DNA from: Sporosarcina sp.
GTDB taxonomy: Bacteria > Bacillota > Bacilli > Bacillales_A > Planococcaceae
DNA length: 64,000 nt
Direction: 5' to 3'
Assembly (NCBI GenBank): GCA_029257435.1
Contig: JARIBI010000217.1
Location: 1-64,000 of the forward strand
In this document: positions 48,591 through 57,347 of the stretch, piece by piece
How positions within the stretch are numbered: position 1 is the first letter of the stretch
Layout: every line of letters starts with the position of its first letter
Program-made: the position numbers and the translations under genes
Notes under the pieces: generated by a model
What the model was told of the DNA's origin: nothing
Seen by the model: the letters and a program-made list of their open reading frames with translations, nothing else
The model's database searches: none

Positions 48591-49031
48591 AACCCGCTCG
48601 TTCCGGAGTGGACCCCGCTCATTTCGGAGTGGAACCCGCCCGTTCGGAGGAGGAACCCGCTCATTCTGGTGTGGAACCCGCTCATTACGGACGGCGACCC
48701 GCTCGTTCCGGTGTAGAACGCGCTCATTACAGACGGCGACCCGCTCGTTTCGGTGTAGAACGCGCTCATTACAGACGGCGACCCGCTCGTTCCGGAGTGG
48801 ACCCCGCTCATTACGGACGACGCCCCGCTCGTTTCGGTGTGGGACCCGCTCGTTACAGACGACGACCCGCCCGTTCCGGTGTAGACCCCGCTCGTTACAG
48901 ACGACGACCCGCTCGTTTCGGTGTAGACCCCGCTCATTACAGACGGCGACCTGCTCGTTCCGGTGTAGAACCCGCTCATTACGGGCAGCGACCCGCTCGT
49001 TCGGAGGAGGAACCCGCTCATTTCACAAGCC
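48591..49031. repeat. 21-bp tandem repeat array 1 (21 units)
   Basis: Exactly 21 units of 21 bases (441 bases), each opening with a version of AACCCGCTCRTT followed by a 9-base variable part. Many units alternate between two types, one with CCGGTGTAG-like and one with ACAGACGGCG-like tails, giving a 42-base higher-order period. Because 21 is a multiple of 3, frames on both strands stay open, but the predicted heptapeptide repeats (PARSGVE / PAHYRRR) look like a by-product. A GCATTTAGT leader at 48555-48563 precedes it, as in array 2. Confidence 0.92.
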
Positions 49032-49289
49032 ACATTGTCGCGGAACTAAAACTTGTACATACCGAAACTGTCTCGTGACCAATTAATCTTTAACCATTTT
49101 CATACATAAAACTTATATTAATTTGTGTGCTTCGCTATCCCAAAGCACTTAGTTACTGAGTCTATATACTTCACAACCTACCAATAGTCTAAAGTGAATT
49201 GTGTCAAAAACGCGATAATGCTATTTTCGACCAAAGCCTTCCATTGCTGTGCATGAACCGCTACACTAATGAAAAAAGGGGTGCCGCCA
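49032..49289. other. Spacer between array 1 and the NERD gene
   Basis: AT-rich, without a recognisable gene. It contains ATTAATTTGTGTGCTTCGCT (49117-49136) and GCACTTAGT, closely similar to sequence before array 2 (50408-50427, 18 of 20 identical, then GCATTTAGT). No clear promoter is identified for the following gene. Confidence 0.5.
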
Positions 49290-50243
49290 TTGATCTATAA
49301 ACATCGAACAAAGCCAAGACTATTAAGAGGACTACTTGCTTTAGAGAAACGACTTTCAACAACACATGAAAAATACGAGATCATTCAGAATGAGCTGTAT
49401 AAAATCCGTGCTGGCTATGGAGGTGAACAAGAATACGATCGCTACATGAAAGAAGTCCGCACTGACTACCCACACGCCATACTCCACGATCTATCCCTAC
49501 AACACGAAGGCGTTCATTTTCAAATCGATTCGCTTTTCATCACACCAGACTCCATTATCATTTCGGAAATTAAAAACATTGCAGACAAGATTATCATCAA
49601 AGCCAATCCCACTCAATTTATGAAACAGTTACCTGACGGAACGCGAATGCTATTCCGAAGCCCCATTGCCGAAGTGGAACGCAAAATTCAGTTTCTCGAA
49701 AAGTGGCTAGCTAGCAAGAATGTACATGTGAAGGTGAAGGGGCTCATTGTATTTGCGTATAATAATGAAATGCATATCGAAGAAAAGCCATCTATGGAAG
49801 TAATTACAGCCTATGAGGCACCTACTTATTTTCGATCGTTAATCCAAGAAGCCAAGTTATTAGGGAGCCAAGACATTGCAAAAATTGCAAAGGCTCTAGC
49901 GCATGGACATAAAGAGTATAATCCATATCCAGTAACTGCTCGATTTAAGATTGACGAACGGGATATCAAGGGAGGGGTATTTTGTTCAGAATGTGAAATT
50001 CAAACGATTATGAGATGGTCTGACTTGAGGTGGCATTGCCAAGTCTGCGGATTACGAGAAATTGGGAGTCATCAAAATGCGGTACTAGACTGGTTCATGC
50101 TAATGTCAGGTCCTTTGACCAATCGAAAGTTTTGTGAGTTTACCGGGATAACCAATCGCCACACGGCAAAAAGAATGTTAGCCCGATCAGATATTCAGAT
50201 GCTAGGAAGGGGGCGGGGCAGTCGTTACACGACGTTAACTTAG
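49290..50243 (+). CDS. NERD-domain protein with zinc ribbon and C-terminal winged-helix-like region
   Basis: 317 residues from TTG 49290 (GGGGTG six bases upstream); ATG 49269 would add seven. The NERD nuclease-related domain spans about 35-160: GEQEYDRYMKEV, HDLSL and the catalytic-like pattern FQIDSLFITPDSIIISEIKN (D..ExK of the restriction-endonuclease fold). Then a zinc ribbon CSEC ... CQVC (about 237-267) and a C-terminal stretch (about 275-317) TNRKFCEFTGITNRHTAKRML that reads like a helix-turn-helix. NERD proteins are proposed DNA-processing nucleases; a defence role is speculation. It stands alone between two repeat arrays and interrupts the pheT-rnhC order. Confidence 0.75.
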   Translation: MIYKHRTKPRLLRGLLALEKRLSTTHEKYEIIQNELYKIRAGYGGEQEYDRYMKEVRTDYPHAILHDLSLQHEGVHFQIDSLFITPDSIIISEIKNIADKIIIKANPTQFMKQLPDGTRMLFRSPIAEVERKIQFLEKWLASKNVHVKVKGLIVFAYNNEMHIEEKPSMEVITAYEAPTYFRSLIQEAKLLGSQDIAKIAKALAHGHKEYNPYPVTARFKIDERDIKGGVFCSECEIQTIMRWSDLRWHCQVCGLREIGSHQNAVLDWFMLMSGPLTNRKFCEFTGITNRHTAKRMLARSDIQMLGRGRGSRYTTLT

Positions 50244-50281
50244 CTCCCTGATGTAAAGCAAAATACAAATGATGATTTGTG

Positions 50282-50310
50282 CGCTTCGCCTTGCGAAGCG
50301 TATTTATTTA
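50282..50310 (+). terminator. Hairpin after the NERD gene
   Basis: CGCTTCGC (50282-50289), loop CTT, GCGAAGCG (50293-50300), then TATTTATTTAT. A weak intrinsic terminator, and part of a repeated TTTGTGYGCTTCGC word also seen near array 1. Confidence 0.65.
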
Positions 50311-50468
50311 TCTTGCATCATTCTGACTAACTGCCCGCGGCAAGCCATTTTCTTCAATCCATTTGCAAGCTCGCGACCAGTCCATCTTTCCCAAATTCAC
50401 AACCAAGATTAATTGGTGTGCTCCGCTCCGCTGCGCATTTAGTGATGGGGAGTGGGAATCTATAGGGG
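50311..50468. other. Spacer between the NERD gene and array 2
   Basis: No gene seen. Contains ATTAATTGGTGTGCTCCGCT (50408-50427) and the GCATTTAGT leader (50435-50443) shared with the region around array 1. Confidence 0.5.
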
Positions 50469-50720
50469 AACCCGCTCAATCCGGTTCAGAACCCGCTCAT
50501 TCCACGCCAGAACCCGCTCGTTCCCCCGGGGAACCCGCTCGTTCACCGTCAGAACCCGCTCGTTTCCCCGGGCAACCCGCTCGTTCACCGCCAGAACCCG
50601 CTCGTTCCCCTGGGCAACCCGCTCATTCCACGTCAGAACCCGCTCGTTCCCCCGGGCAACCCGCTCGTTCACCGTCGGAACCCGCTCGTTCCCCCGGGCA
50701 ACCCGCTCATTCCACGCCAG
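50469..50720. repeat. 21-bp tandem repeat array 2 (12 units)
   Basis: Exactly 12 units of 21 bases (252 bases). Each starts AACCCGCTCRTT (first unit CAAT). The 9-base tails alternate mainly between CCCCCGGGC-like and CACCGTCAG-like, again a 42-base period. The core is identical to that of array 1 but the tails differ. Open frames on both strands are by-products. It ends 30 bases before the end of rnhC on the minus strand. Confidence 0.93.
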
Positions 50721-50749
50721 AACTCACACTAACCTCCAAAAACCCTCAA

Positions 50750-51700
50750 TCACCCACGCTTCTTAGTCGCCAACACCGCGGCCTTCTTCGCATTCGCAAA
50801 ATGCCACTTCGTCATTGAACGTAAAAACGGTTCGCCTTTCGAAAGTAAAATTGAAGCCGCAGTTTCATCCACCTTCTTGCCAGCGCCCTTAGGAAGTGTG
50901 CGGCCCGCCAGTCCACTCAATCGGTCCATTTCATCCAAAAATGCGACGCGGGCGATAATCGATGCTGCTGCGACTGCGACATGCAATCCTTCCGCTTTCG
51001 TCGCAAACAACACATTTTCCCGCACAATCTCAGGTTCGTTCTTTAAATGGTTGTAATACACACCGCGCTCCGCAAATTGGTCAATCAAAATGTAATCGGG
51101 ATGTTCATCTTCCAATTTACGCAGCACATGGCGGATCGCCTGATTGTGGAGCAGCGCTTTAATTTTCCCTTGAGACCAGCCTTTAGCCTGCACCGTGTTG
51201 TATTTCTCGTTCTGCAGGGTTAGCACACTGTATGTCAACACGGACTTCAAATCCGGGGCAATCGATCTCATATAAGGATCCGTCAGCAACTTCGAGTCTT
51301 TCACACCAAGCTCAGTGACAAGAGGAATCTGATCTGCCCGGACATAACAAGCGCACACCGTCACGGGTCCAAAGAAATCGCCCGTCCCGGTTTCATCCGA
51401 ACCAATCACAGATAACAGCTCCAGCCGATCGGGAAGAGGTGCGCCTTTTGCAGCAACTTTATTCTTTGAAGGCGCAGCGGATGCACTCGAAGCGTCACCT
51501 GCTTCCCATTTCGCTGCTTCCGTCTCAGCGCCGCCGCCTTGAAATAGAACTTTCCCAGAACGATACGCAGTAATCGAGGCATTTGCTGTTTTCGCGGCAA
51601 ACACGACACCCGGAGCGTTGCGCTTCACAACATCGCTCGCATAATATGCTTTTAACGCAGTTAATTTTTCATCAGATAAAATCAGTACAGAATTTGCCAT
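50750..51700 (-). CDS. rnhC: Ribonuclease HIII
   Basis: 316 residues. N-terminal TBP-like domain (about 1-75), Ala/Ser-rich linker (about 72-90), and RNase H fold with SVIGSDETGTGDFFGPV containing the first catalytic Asp-Glu of HIII enzymes. Later motifs LIDQFAER and AAASIIARVAFLDEMDRLS are typical. Removes RNA in RNA-DNA hybrids. ATG 51700 follows AAAGGAT. Next to pheT in B. subtilis; here separated by the array-NERD-array insertion. Confidence 0.94.
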   Translation of the reverse strand: MANSVLILSDEKLTALKAYYASDVVKRNAPGVVFAAKTANASITAYRSGKVLFQGGGAETEAAKWEAGDASSASAAPSKNKVAAKGAPLPDRLELLSVIGSDETGTGDFFGPVTVCACYVRADQIPLVTELGVKDSKLLTDPYMRSIAPDLKSVLTYSVLTLQNEKYNTVQAKGWSQGKIKALLHNQAIRHVLRKLEDEHPDYILIDQFAERGVYYNHLKNEPEIVRENVLFATKAEGLHVAVAAASIIARVAFLDEMDRLSGLAGRTLPKGAGKKVDETAASILLSKGEPFLRSMTKWHFANAKKAAVLATKKRG

Positions 51701-51860
51701 TCAAATCATCCTTTCAAACCGTACATTTTCAAACGTTTTGTCTAGTATACCGTGTCCAGGTGAAAGCACAAAAATAGTCAGCTGACAATGCCTTTGTTCA
51801 CAAATAAACCGTATTCATGGTATGATTAACTTCATAGTTTTTCAGCAGGAGGTTATGGCA

Positions 51861-52121
51861 ATGGAAGAAGAACAAAAAACGCGGATCACCATCGATATAT
51901 ACGGTCAGACGTATACGATTATTGGAACCGACTCGTCTGCTCACGTTCGGCAAGTGGCAACACTCGTGGACGACCGGATGCGTGAACTCAGTGCGCGAAA
52001 TCCGTATTTGGATACGACGAAAGTTGCTGTGCTGACAGCTGTTAACAGTGTACATGACTATTTGAAGTTGCAAACCGAAAAAGAATTACTTGAAGAAGAA
52101 TTGAAAAAGTTGAAGGGCTGA
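51861..52121 (+). CDS. zapA: Cell division protein ZapA
   Basis: 86 residues from ATG 51861, eight bases after AGGAGG; frames starting earlier include the ribosome binding site. ZapA promotes FtsZ bundling at the division site. Typical start KTRITIDIYGQTYTIIGTDS, DDRMRELSARNP, then a C-terminal coiled coil (LKLQTEKELLEEELKKL). Same place as yshA in B. subtilis. Confidence 0.93.
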   Translation: MEEEQKTRITIDIYGQTYTIIGTDSSAHVRQVATLVDDRMRELSARNPYLDTTKVAVLTAVNSVHDYLKLQTEKELLEEELKKLKG

Positions 52122-52130
52122 CGGCTGCTA

Positions 52131-52670
52131 ATGTTAGATATACTTATATTATTTCTATTGGTTGGAGGACTGATTACAGGCTTCCGAAGAGGATTGCTTG
52201 TACAAGTCTTACATATGACAGGTTTTATCATTTCATTCATCGTTGCATATGCGTATTACAAACAACTCGCGGATAAATTCGTCCTATGGATTCCATATCC
52301 CGGGGTAACCGCGGAGTCTAAGTTAAGCTGGTCATTCGGACAATTGGATTTGGACCAGACGTTTTATCGATTATTGGCATTTATCCTGATTTTCTTTGTT
52401 GTTAAATTTTTGCTGCAACTATTTGTATCTATGTTCGACTTCCTGAAACACTTGCCTGTACTTGGATTCATTTCACGTTTCTTTGGGGCTGCACTAGGAT
52501 TTGTTGAGTTCTACATTATCATTCTGTTACTCATCAGTTTCCTTGCGCTGCTGCCAATCGACTTTGTTCAAAAATTATTAGATTCCTCTTTACTGTCCAA
52601 GACTATGTTCGAGCATACGCCGGTCATTTCCAGTACAGTGAAGGAATGGTGGTACGTTTACACACAATAA
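52131..52670 (+). CDS. cvpA: CvpA-family membrane protein
   Basis: 179 residues, four hydrophobic helices (about 2-18, 26-44, 78-105, 125-148). Start MLDILILFLLVGGLITGFRRGLLVQVLHMTGF matches the CvpA/colicin V production family (B. subtilis YshB). The role is unknown; CvpA has been linked to envelope integrity in other bacteria. Nine bases after zapA. Confidence 0.88.
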   Translation: MLDILILFLLVGGLITGFRRGLLVQVLHMTGFIISFIVAYAYYKQLADKFVLWIPYPGVTAESKLSWSFGQLDLDQTFYRLLAFILIFFVVKFLLQLFVSMFDFLKHLPVLGFISRFFGAALGFVEFYIIILLLISFLALLPIDFVQKLLDSSLLSKTMFEHTPVISSTVKEWWYVYTQ

Positions 52671-52678
52671 GTCTGAGC

Positions 52679-52708
52679 AGCTTCCCTCCGAGCGGCGGGA
52701 AGCTTTTG
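52679..52708 (+). terminator. Terminator after cvpA
   Basis: AGCTTCCC pairs with GGGAAGCT, then TTTTGTT. Moderately strong. Confidence 0.75.
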
Positions 52709-52746
52709 TTCAGTCAGGGAACGAATAGAACGAGGAGGTTTTGTTG

Positions 52747-54453
52747 ATGAACAAAAAAGTGATTATACAAACGATGGAAAAGATTGCACTCTATATGGAA
52801 TTACTCGGAGAGAACCATTTCAAAGTCGGCGCTTTCCGTAAAGCAGCGAATGTCCTCGAAGTCGATCCGAGAAGTTTAGCTGAAATGGACGATATTTTGA
52901 GCTTGAAGGGAATCGGTAAGGGAACAGGAGCCGTCATTCAAGATTTATTGGACAAAGGGGAATCTGACTTGCTGGTTGAGCTCCAAGAAACCGTTCCTGC
53001 AGGAATGATTCCTTTGCTTGAAATTCCCGGACTTGGCGGCAAACGAATTGCGAAACTTCATGAGGCACTTGGAATTGATTCGATTGAGTCGTTAAAAGAG
53101 GCTTGTGAGAAAAATGAAGTGAGCGCACTTCCGGGATTCGGAAAGAAAACCGAAGAAAAGCTTCTCCATGAAATCGGACAGTTGTCTGAACGGAAAACTT
53201 CATTTCCGCTTTGGCAGATGGTTAAATTCGTCGGACAAGTTGAGCCGGTTTTAGATGGAATTGAAGAAATTAGTAAATATTCGGTCGCGGGCAGTTACCG
53301 CAGGACAAAAGAGCAAAGCAGTGATATGGATTTCATCATCGTGACAGATACACCTTCAGTGGTTCGGGAAAAGTTGCTGAAACTTCTTCCTACTATAGAA
53401 ACAATTGCAGCAGGCGACGCCAAACTTTCCGTAACATTGGAATTAGAAGAAATTATAGACGTCGATTTCCGTTTCGTGACGGATGCCCAATACGCCAGTG
53501 CACTGCATCATTTCACCGGTTCTAAAGACCACAACGTGAGAATGCGCCAGCTCGCAAAATCACGCGGTGAAAAAATCAGTGAATACGGTGTCGAGCAAGC
53601 GGATGGGACGGTTCTCACATTTGAATCAGAAGAAGACTTTTTCGCTCATTTCGATCTGCCGTTTATCCAGCCGAACCTGCGACAAGACGGCAGAGAGCTG
53701 GATCGCATCGATGAATTAGCTGGTCTCGTCACACTCGGGGATATCCGTGGAGATTTCCACATGCATACGACCGCATCTGACGGAGGCTATTCAATCCGTG
53801 AAATGGCGGACGCGTGCAGAGAACGCGGATACAGCCACATGGTCATCACTGACCACTCCCATTATTTGAAAGTAGCAAATGGGTTAACGCCTGAACGGCT
53901 GCTTGACCAGTTAAAAGAAATTCGTGAAATCAACGAAGAGTATCCGGATATTGAAATTTTCAGCGGGACCGAAATGGATATCCTGCCTGATGGCACACTG
54001 GATTTTGACGATGAAGTGCTCGCTCAGCTCGATTTTGTCATCGCTTCAATCCATTCGAGTTTCAATCAGTCTCAAGAACAAATCATGGAACGCCTGCATA
54101 CGGCCATGAAAAATCCGCATGTCGACTTGATTGCCCATCCAACGGGACGTCTAATCGGTAAACGAGATGGCTACAACCCAGATGTTCCGCAGCTCATCGA
54201 ATGGGCAGCAAAATACGGTAAAATTCTTGAATTGAATGCCAGTCCTCATCGACTCGATTTGGACAAAGAATACTTAGAGATGGCACAGCAGGCTGGCGTT
54301 TTGATTTCCATTAATACAGATGCCCATGCGACCGAGCAATTAGAGATTATGTCAATTGGGGTAGAATATGCACAAAAAGCATGGCTGAAAAAAGAAACAG
54401 TCGTCAATACGTGGTCATTGGACCAATTCAAACAGCGAATTGTCGATAAGTGA
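52747..54453 (+). CDS. polX: DNA polymerase/3'-5' exonuclease PolX
   Basis: 568 residues from ATG 52747, eight bases after GAGGAGG. Family X polymerase for base excision repair: helix-hairpin-helix segments (LKGIGKGTGAVIQDLL, IPGLGGKRIAKLHEALG), nucleotidyltransferase motif VAGSYRRTKEQSSDMDFI, and a C-terminal PHP exonuclease with DFHMHTTASDGGYS and DHSHYLK, whose metal ligands appear complete. Operon-like with mutS2, 16 bases downstream. Confidence 0.94.
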   Translation: MNKKVIIQTMEKIALYMELLGENHFKVGAFRKAANVLEVDPRSLAEMDDILSLKGIGKGTGAVIQDLLDKGESDLLVELQETVPAGMIPLLEIPGLGGKRIAKLHEALGIDSIESLKEACEKNEVSALPGFGKKTEEKLLHEIGQLSERKTSFPLWQMVKFVGQVEPVLDGIEEISKYSVAGSYRRTKEQSSDMDFIIVTDTPSVVREKLLKLLPTIETIAAGDAKLSVTLELEEIIDVDFRFVTDAQYASALHHFTGSKDHNVRMRQLAKSRGEKISEYGVEQADGTVLTFESEEDFFAHFDLPFIQPNLRQDGRELDRIDELAGLVTLGDIRGDFHMHTTASDGGYSIREMADACRERGYSHMVITDHSHYLKVANGLTPERLLDQLKEIREINEEYPDIEIFSGTEMDILPDGTLDFDDEVLAQLDFVIASIHSSFNQSQEQIMERLHTAMKNPHVDLIAHPTGRLIGKRDGYNPDVPQLIEWAAKYGKILELNASPHRLDLDKEYLEMAQQAGVLISINTDAHATEQLEIMSIGVEYAQKAWLKKETVVNTWSLDQFKQRIVDK

Positions 54454-54469
54454 AAGGAAGGGATCCGCG

Positions 54470-56827
54470 ATGGATTCACGCGTATTAAAAACGTTAGAGT
54501 TTGACAAGGTTCTGGCGCAAGCAGCACAGCAGTGTACGTTCCCTGCCGGCCGCGCTGAAATGGAAAAATTAAAACCTAATACCGACTTTGAGACGGTGGA
54601 ACGACTGTTAGAAGAAACAGACGAAGGCTTGGCGATTTTACGTGTGCGGGGAAATGTCCCAATGGGTGGCATTACGGACATCCGTCCGCATGCGAGACGT
54701 GCGCAAATCGGTGGGGTATTAAGTGCCCAGGAATTGATGGAAACCGCGTCAACGATACGTGCTAGCCGGATTTTCCGTCAATTCATCGAAGCGGTTGTTC
54801 AGGATGAAGAAGTGGAAATTCCAAATTTCATTGAAATCAAAGAAGCGATGCCAATCGTTACTGGCTTGGAACATGAAATCAATAGCGCTGTAGACGAAAA
54901 CGGCCGCGTGCTGGATAGTGCATCGAGTGCACTCCGTTCAGTCCGTCAAAGTCTGCGTATTCAAGAAGGCAGAGTGCGTGAGAAATTAGAAAGCATCATT
55001 CGCGGTAAAAACGCAGCGAAAATGTTGTCAGACAGCATCGTTACCATTCGGAATGAACGATTTGTTATCCCTGTAAAGTCTGAGTACCGCAGTCATTATG
55101 GCGGTGTCATTCACGATTCGTCTTCTTCGGGTCAAACGGTTTACATCGAACCCGATGCAGTCGTGCAAGCGAATAACGAAATCCGTACATTGAAATCAAA
55201 AGAGAAAGAAGAAATTGAAAAGATTCTTCGCGAACTCTCTGCAATCGTTCAAGAACACGCACATGAATTGTTCGTCTTAGTCGATCAGCTTGTGAAGGTG
55301 GATGTCATTTTAGCGAAAGCGAAATACGGAATGGCCAATAAATGTACGAAGCCAACAGTCAATCAAGACGGCTATATGCGCCTGGCAAAGGCTCGTCATC
55401 CACTATTGCCAATTGACGAGGCAGTTGCGAATACGATTGAATTCGGAAAAGAGATTGCGACGATTGTCATTACTGGACCGAACACGGGCGGTAAAACGGT
55501 TACGCTGAAAACAGTGGGACTGTGTACATTAATGGCGCAAGCAGGCTTGCCGATTCCTGTATTGGACGGTTCGGAAATTGCTGTTTTTGGATCTGTTTTT
55601 GCTGATATCGGCGATGAACAATCCATTGAACAAAGTCTCAGTACGTTTTCATCCCACATGGTTAATATCGTGGACATCTTAAAGAAATTCGATCATGATT
55701 CGCTTATCATTTTTGACGAACTGGGTTCAGGCACCGATCCACAAGAAGGAGCAGCACTTGCGATTTCTATTTTGGATGAAGTTCATGGAACTGGCGCACG
55801 CGTGATGGCAACAACACACTATCCTGAATTGAAGGCATACAGCTACAACAGAAGTGGAGTTGCGAATGCGAGCGTGGAATTCAATGTCGATACATTAAGT
55901 CCGACGTATCGTTTGTTAATCGGCGTGCCTGGACGCAGTAATGCATTTGAAATTTCCAAACGATTGGGTCTTGGAGATCATTTGATTGAACGCGCTAAAA
56001 CGTTCACGGGAACAGACCGTGGAGAAGTCGACTCCATGATTGCTTCGTTAGAGTCAAGCCGTGTTCAATCCGAAAAAGATGCAGAACGCACTCATGAGTT
56101 ACTTTTAGAAACAGAAGTGCTGAAAAAAGAGCTGGCTGAAAAACTGGCTGAAAACGAAGAGATGCAAACACGGTTGACGGATAAAGCGAAAGAAAAAGCG
56201 AAGAAGATTGTGGATGAGGCTCGGCTCGAATCGGAAGCAATTATTTCAGATTTACGCGCGCTCCGCATGACTGCGGGTGCTTCCGTAAAAGAACATGAAT
56301 TGATTGAAGCACGGAAACGTCTGGAAAATGCTTCTCCAAAAGAAACGAAGAAGCAAGCGCCGAAAGCAAAAGCTGCACCCCGTCCACTACAAGTTGGCGA
56401 TGAAGTGAAAGTCTTGAGCTACGGGCAAAAAGGTACACTCCTTGACAAAGTATCCGATACAGAATGGGTTGTTCAAATTGGTATCTTGAAGATGAAACTG
56501 GAACAATCCGGATTGGAATTTGTGAAGCCTGAAAAAGAAAAGAAAATGGTTGCGTCCACTGCCATCCGAGGCCGTGATCAGCATGTTAAACTTGAACTCG
56601 ATCTGCGCGGTGAACGGTATGAAGATGCCATTCGCAGAACAGAAAAGTATTTGGATGACGCATTGCTGTCTAATTATCACCAAGTATCGATTATTCACGG
56701 GAAAGGTACAGGAGCACTCCGTCAAGGAATCCAAACGTATCTTAAAAAGCATTCCCGTGTGAAGAACTTCCGTTTCGGTGATGCAGGAGAAGGCGGACTT
56801 GGAGTAACAGTTGTTGAGTTGAAATAA
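54470..56827 (+). CDS. mutS2: Endonuclease MutS2
   Basis: 785 residues, exactly the B. subtilis length. ATG 54470 follows AAGGAAGGGA. MutS-like core with Walker A ITGPNTGGKTVTLKT (about 333-347) and Walker B LIIFDELGSGTDP; coiled-coil (about 510-610); a KOW-like segment; and a C-terminal Smr nuclease domain (LDLRGERYEDAI, HGKGTGALRQGI). Suppresses recombination and, in B. subtilis, rescues collided ribosomes. Confidence 0.95.
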   Translation: MDSRVLKTLEFDKVLAQAAQQCTFPAGRAEMEKLKPNTDFETVERLLEETDEGLAILRVRGNVPMGGITDIRPHARRAQIGGVLSAQELMETASTIRASRIFRQFIEAVVQDEEVEIPNFIEIKEAMPIVTGLEHEINSAVDENGRVLDSASSALRSVRQSLRIQEGRVREKLESIIRGKNAAKMLSDSIVTIRNERFVIPVKSEYRSHYGGVIHDSSSSGQTVYIEPDAVVQANNEIRTLKSKEKEEIEKILRELSAIVQEHAHELFVLVDQLVKVDVILAKAKYGMANKCTKPTVNQDGYMRLAKARHPLLPIDEAVANTIEFGKEIATIVITGPNTGGKTVTLKTVGLCTLMAQAGLPIPVLDGSEIAVFGSVFADIGDEQSIEQSLSTFSSHMVNIVDILKKFDHDSLIIFDELGSGTDPQEGAALAISILDEVHGTGARVMATTHYPELKAYSYNRSGVANASVEFNVDTLSPTYRLLIGVPGRSNAFEISKRLGLGDHLIERAKTFTGTDRGEVDSMIASLESSRVQSEKDAERTHELLLETEVLKKELAEKLAENEEMQTRLTDKAKEKAKKIVDEARLESEAIISDLRALRMTAGASVKEHELIEARKRLENASPKETKKQAPKAKAAPRPLQVGDEVKVLSYGQKGTLLDKVSDTEWVVQIGILKMKLEQSGLEFVKPEKEKKMVASTAIRGRDQHVKLELDLRGERYEDAIRRTEKYLDDALLSNYHQVSIIHGKGTGALRQGIQTYLKKHSRVKNFRFGDAGEGGLGVTVVELK

Positions 56828-56903
56828 TTTTTAAAGAAAAGTGAAACTTATTGAAGGCTCATCCGTACACGTTAAGACATCACCGTAAAGGGGCCTGCGA
56901 ACT

Positions 56904-57317
56904 ATGTCAAAGACTGAGTTTTGGAGTCATCCGTTAGTAGAAACAGCCGGATATTTCAGCACCGTCGTCCTCTGTCTTATTGTATCGATGGTCATTTTCG
57001 AAATTGTAACGAAGTACAGATGCTGGTATGAGATAAAAAATGGGAACTTGGCCGTTGCGTTTGCAACTGGAGGGAAAATCTTTGGCGTTGCTAACATTTT
57101 CAGATATTCAATCGAACAGCACAACACGCTTCCACAAATGATCGGGTGGGGACTGTTTGGATTTACATTACTTATTTTTGCTTATGTGCTGTTTGAATTT
57201 TTGACGCCAATGTTTAAAGTGGATGAAGAAATTGAGAAAGACAACCGTTCAGTAGGGTTCATCTCCATGGTTATTTCAGTGGGTCTGTCATTTGTAATCG
57301 GTGCAAGCATATCATAG
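56904..57317 (+). CDS. yshE: DUF350 membrane protein (YshE-like)
   Basis: 137 residues with four membrane helices (about 16-33, 50-70, 80-100, 117-135). KNGNLAVAFATGGKIFGVANIFRYS is the DUF350 signature. Matches the position of yshE between mutS2 and lcfA in B. subtilis. Function unknown. Confidence 0.85.
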   Translation: MSKTEFWSHPLVETAGYFSTVVLCLIVSMVIFEIVTKYRCWYEIKNGNLAVAFATGGKIFGVANIFRYSIEQHNTLPQMIGWGLFGFTLLIFAYVLFEFLTPMFKVDEEIEKDNRSVGFISMVISVGLSFVIGASIS

Positions 57318-57347
57318 AAGCAGATTCAGTAGGAGACGATTATGTAA

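Noticed and set aside
48563-49078. Long open frames across array 1 on both strands (for example plus 48563-49078, minus 48284-49033)
   Set aside because: They exist because 21-base units keep every frame open; no ribosome binding site or known protein; the minus frame also runs into pheT. Treated as repeat DNA.
48591-50720. CRISPR array
   Set aside because: Units are contiguous with no unique spacers and no cas genes nearby; the period is 21 bases.
50363-50818. Open frames across array 2 on both strands
   Set aside because: Same reason: 21-base periodicity, heptapeptide repeats without start signals.
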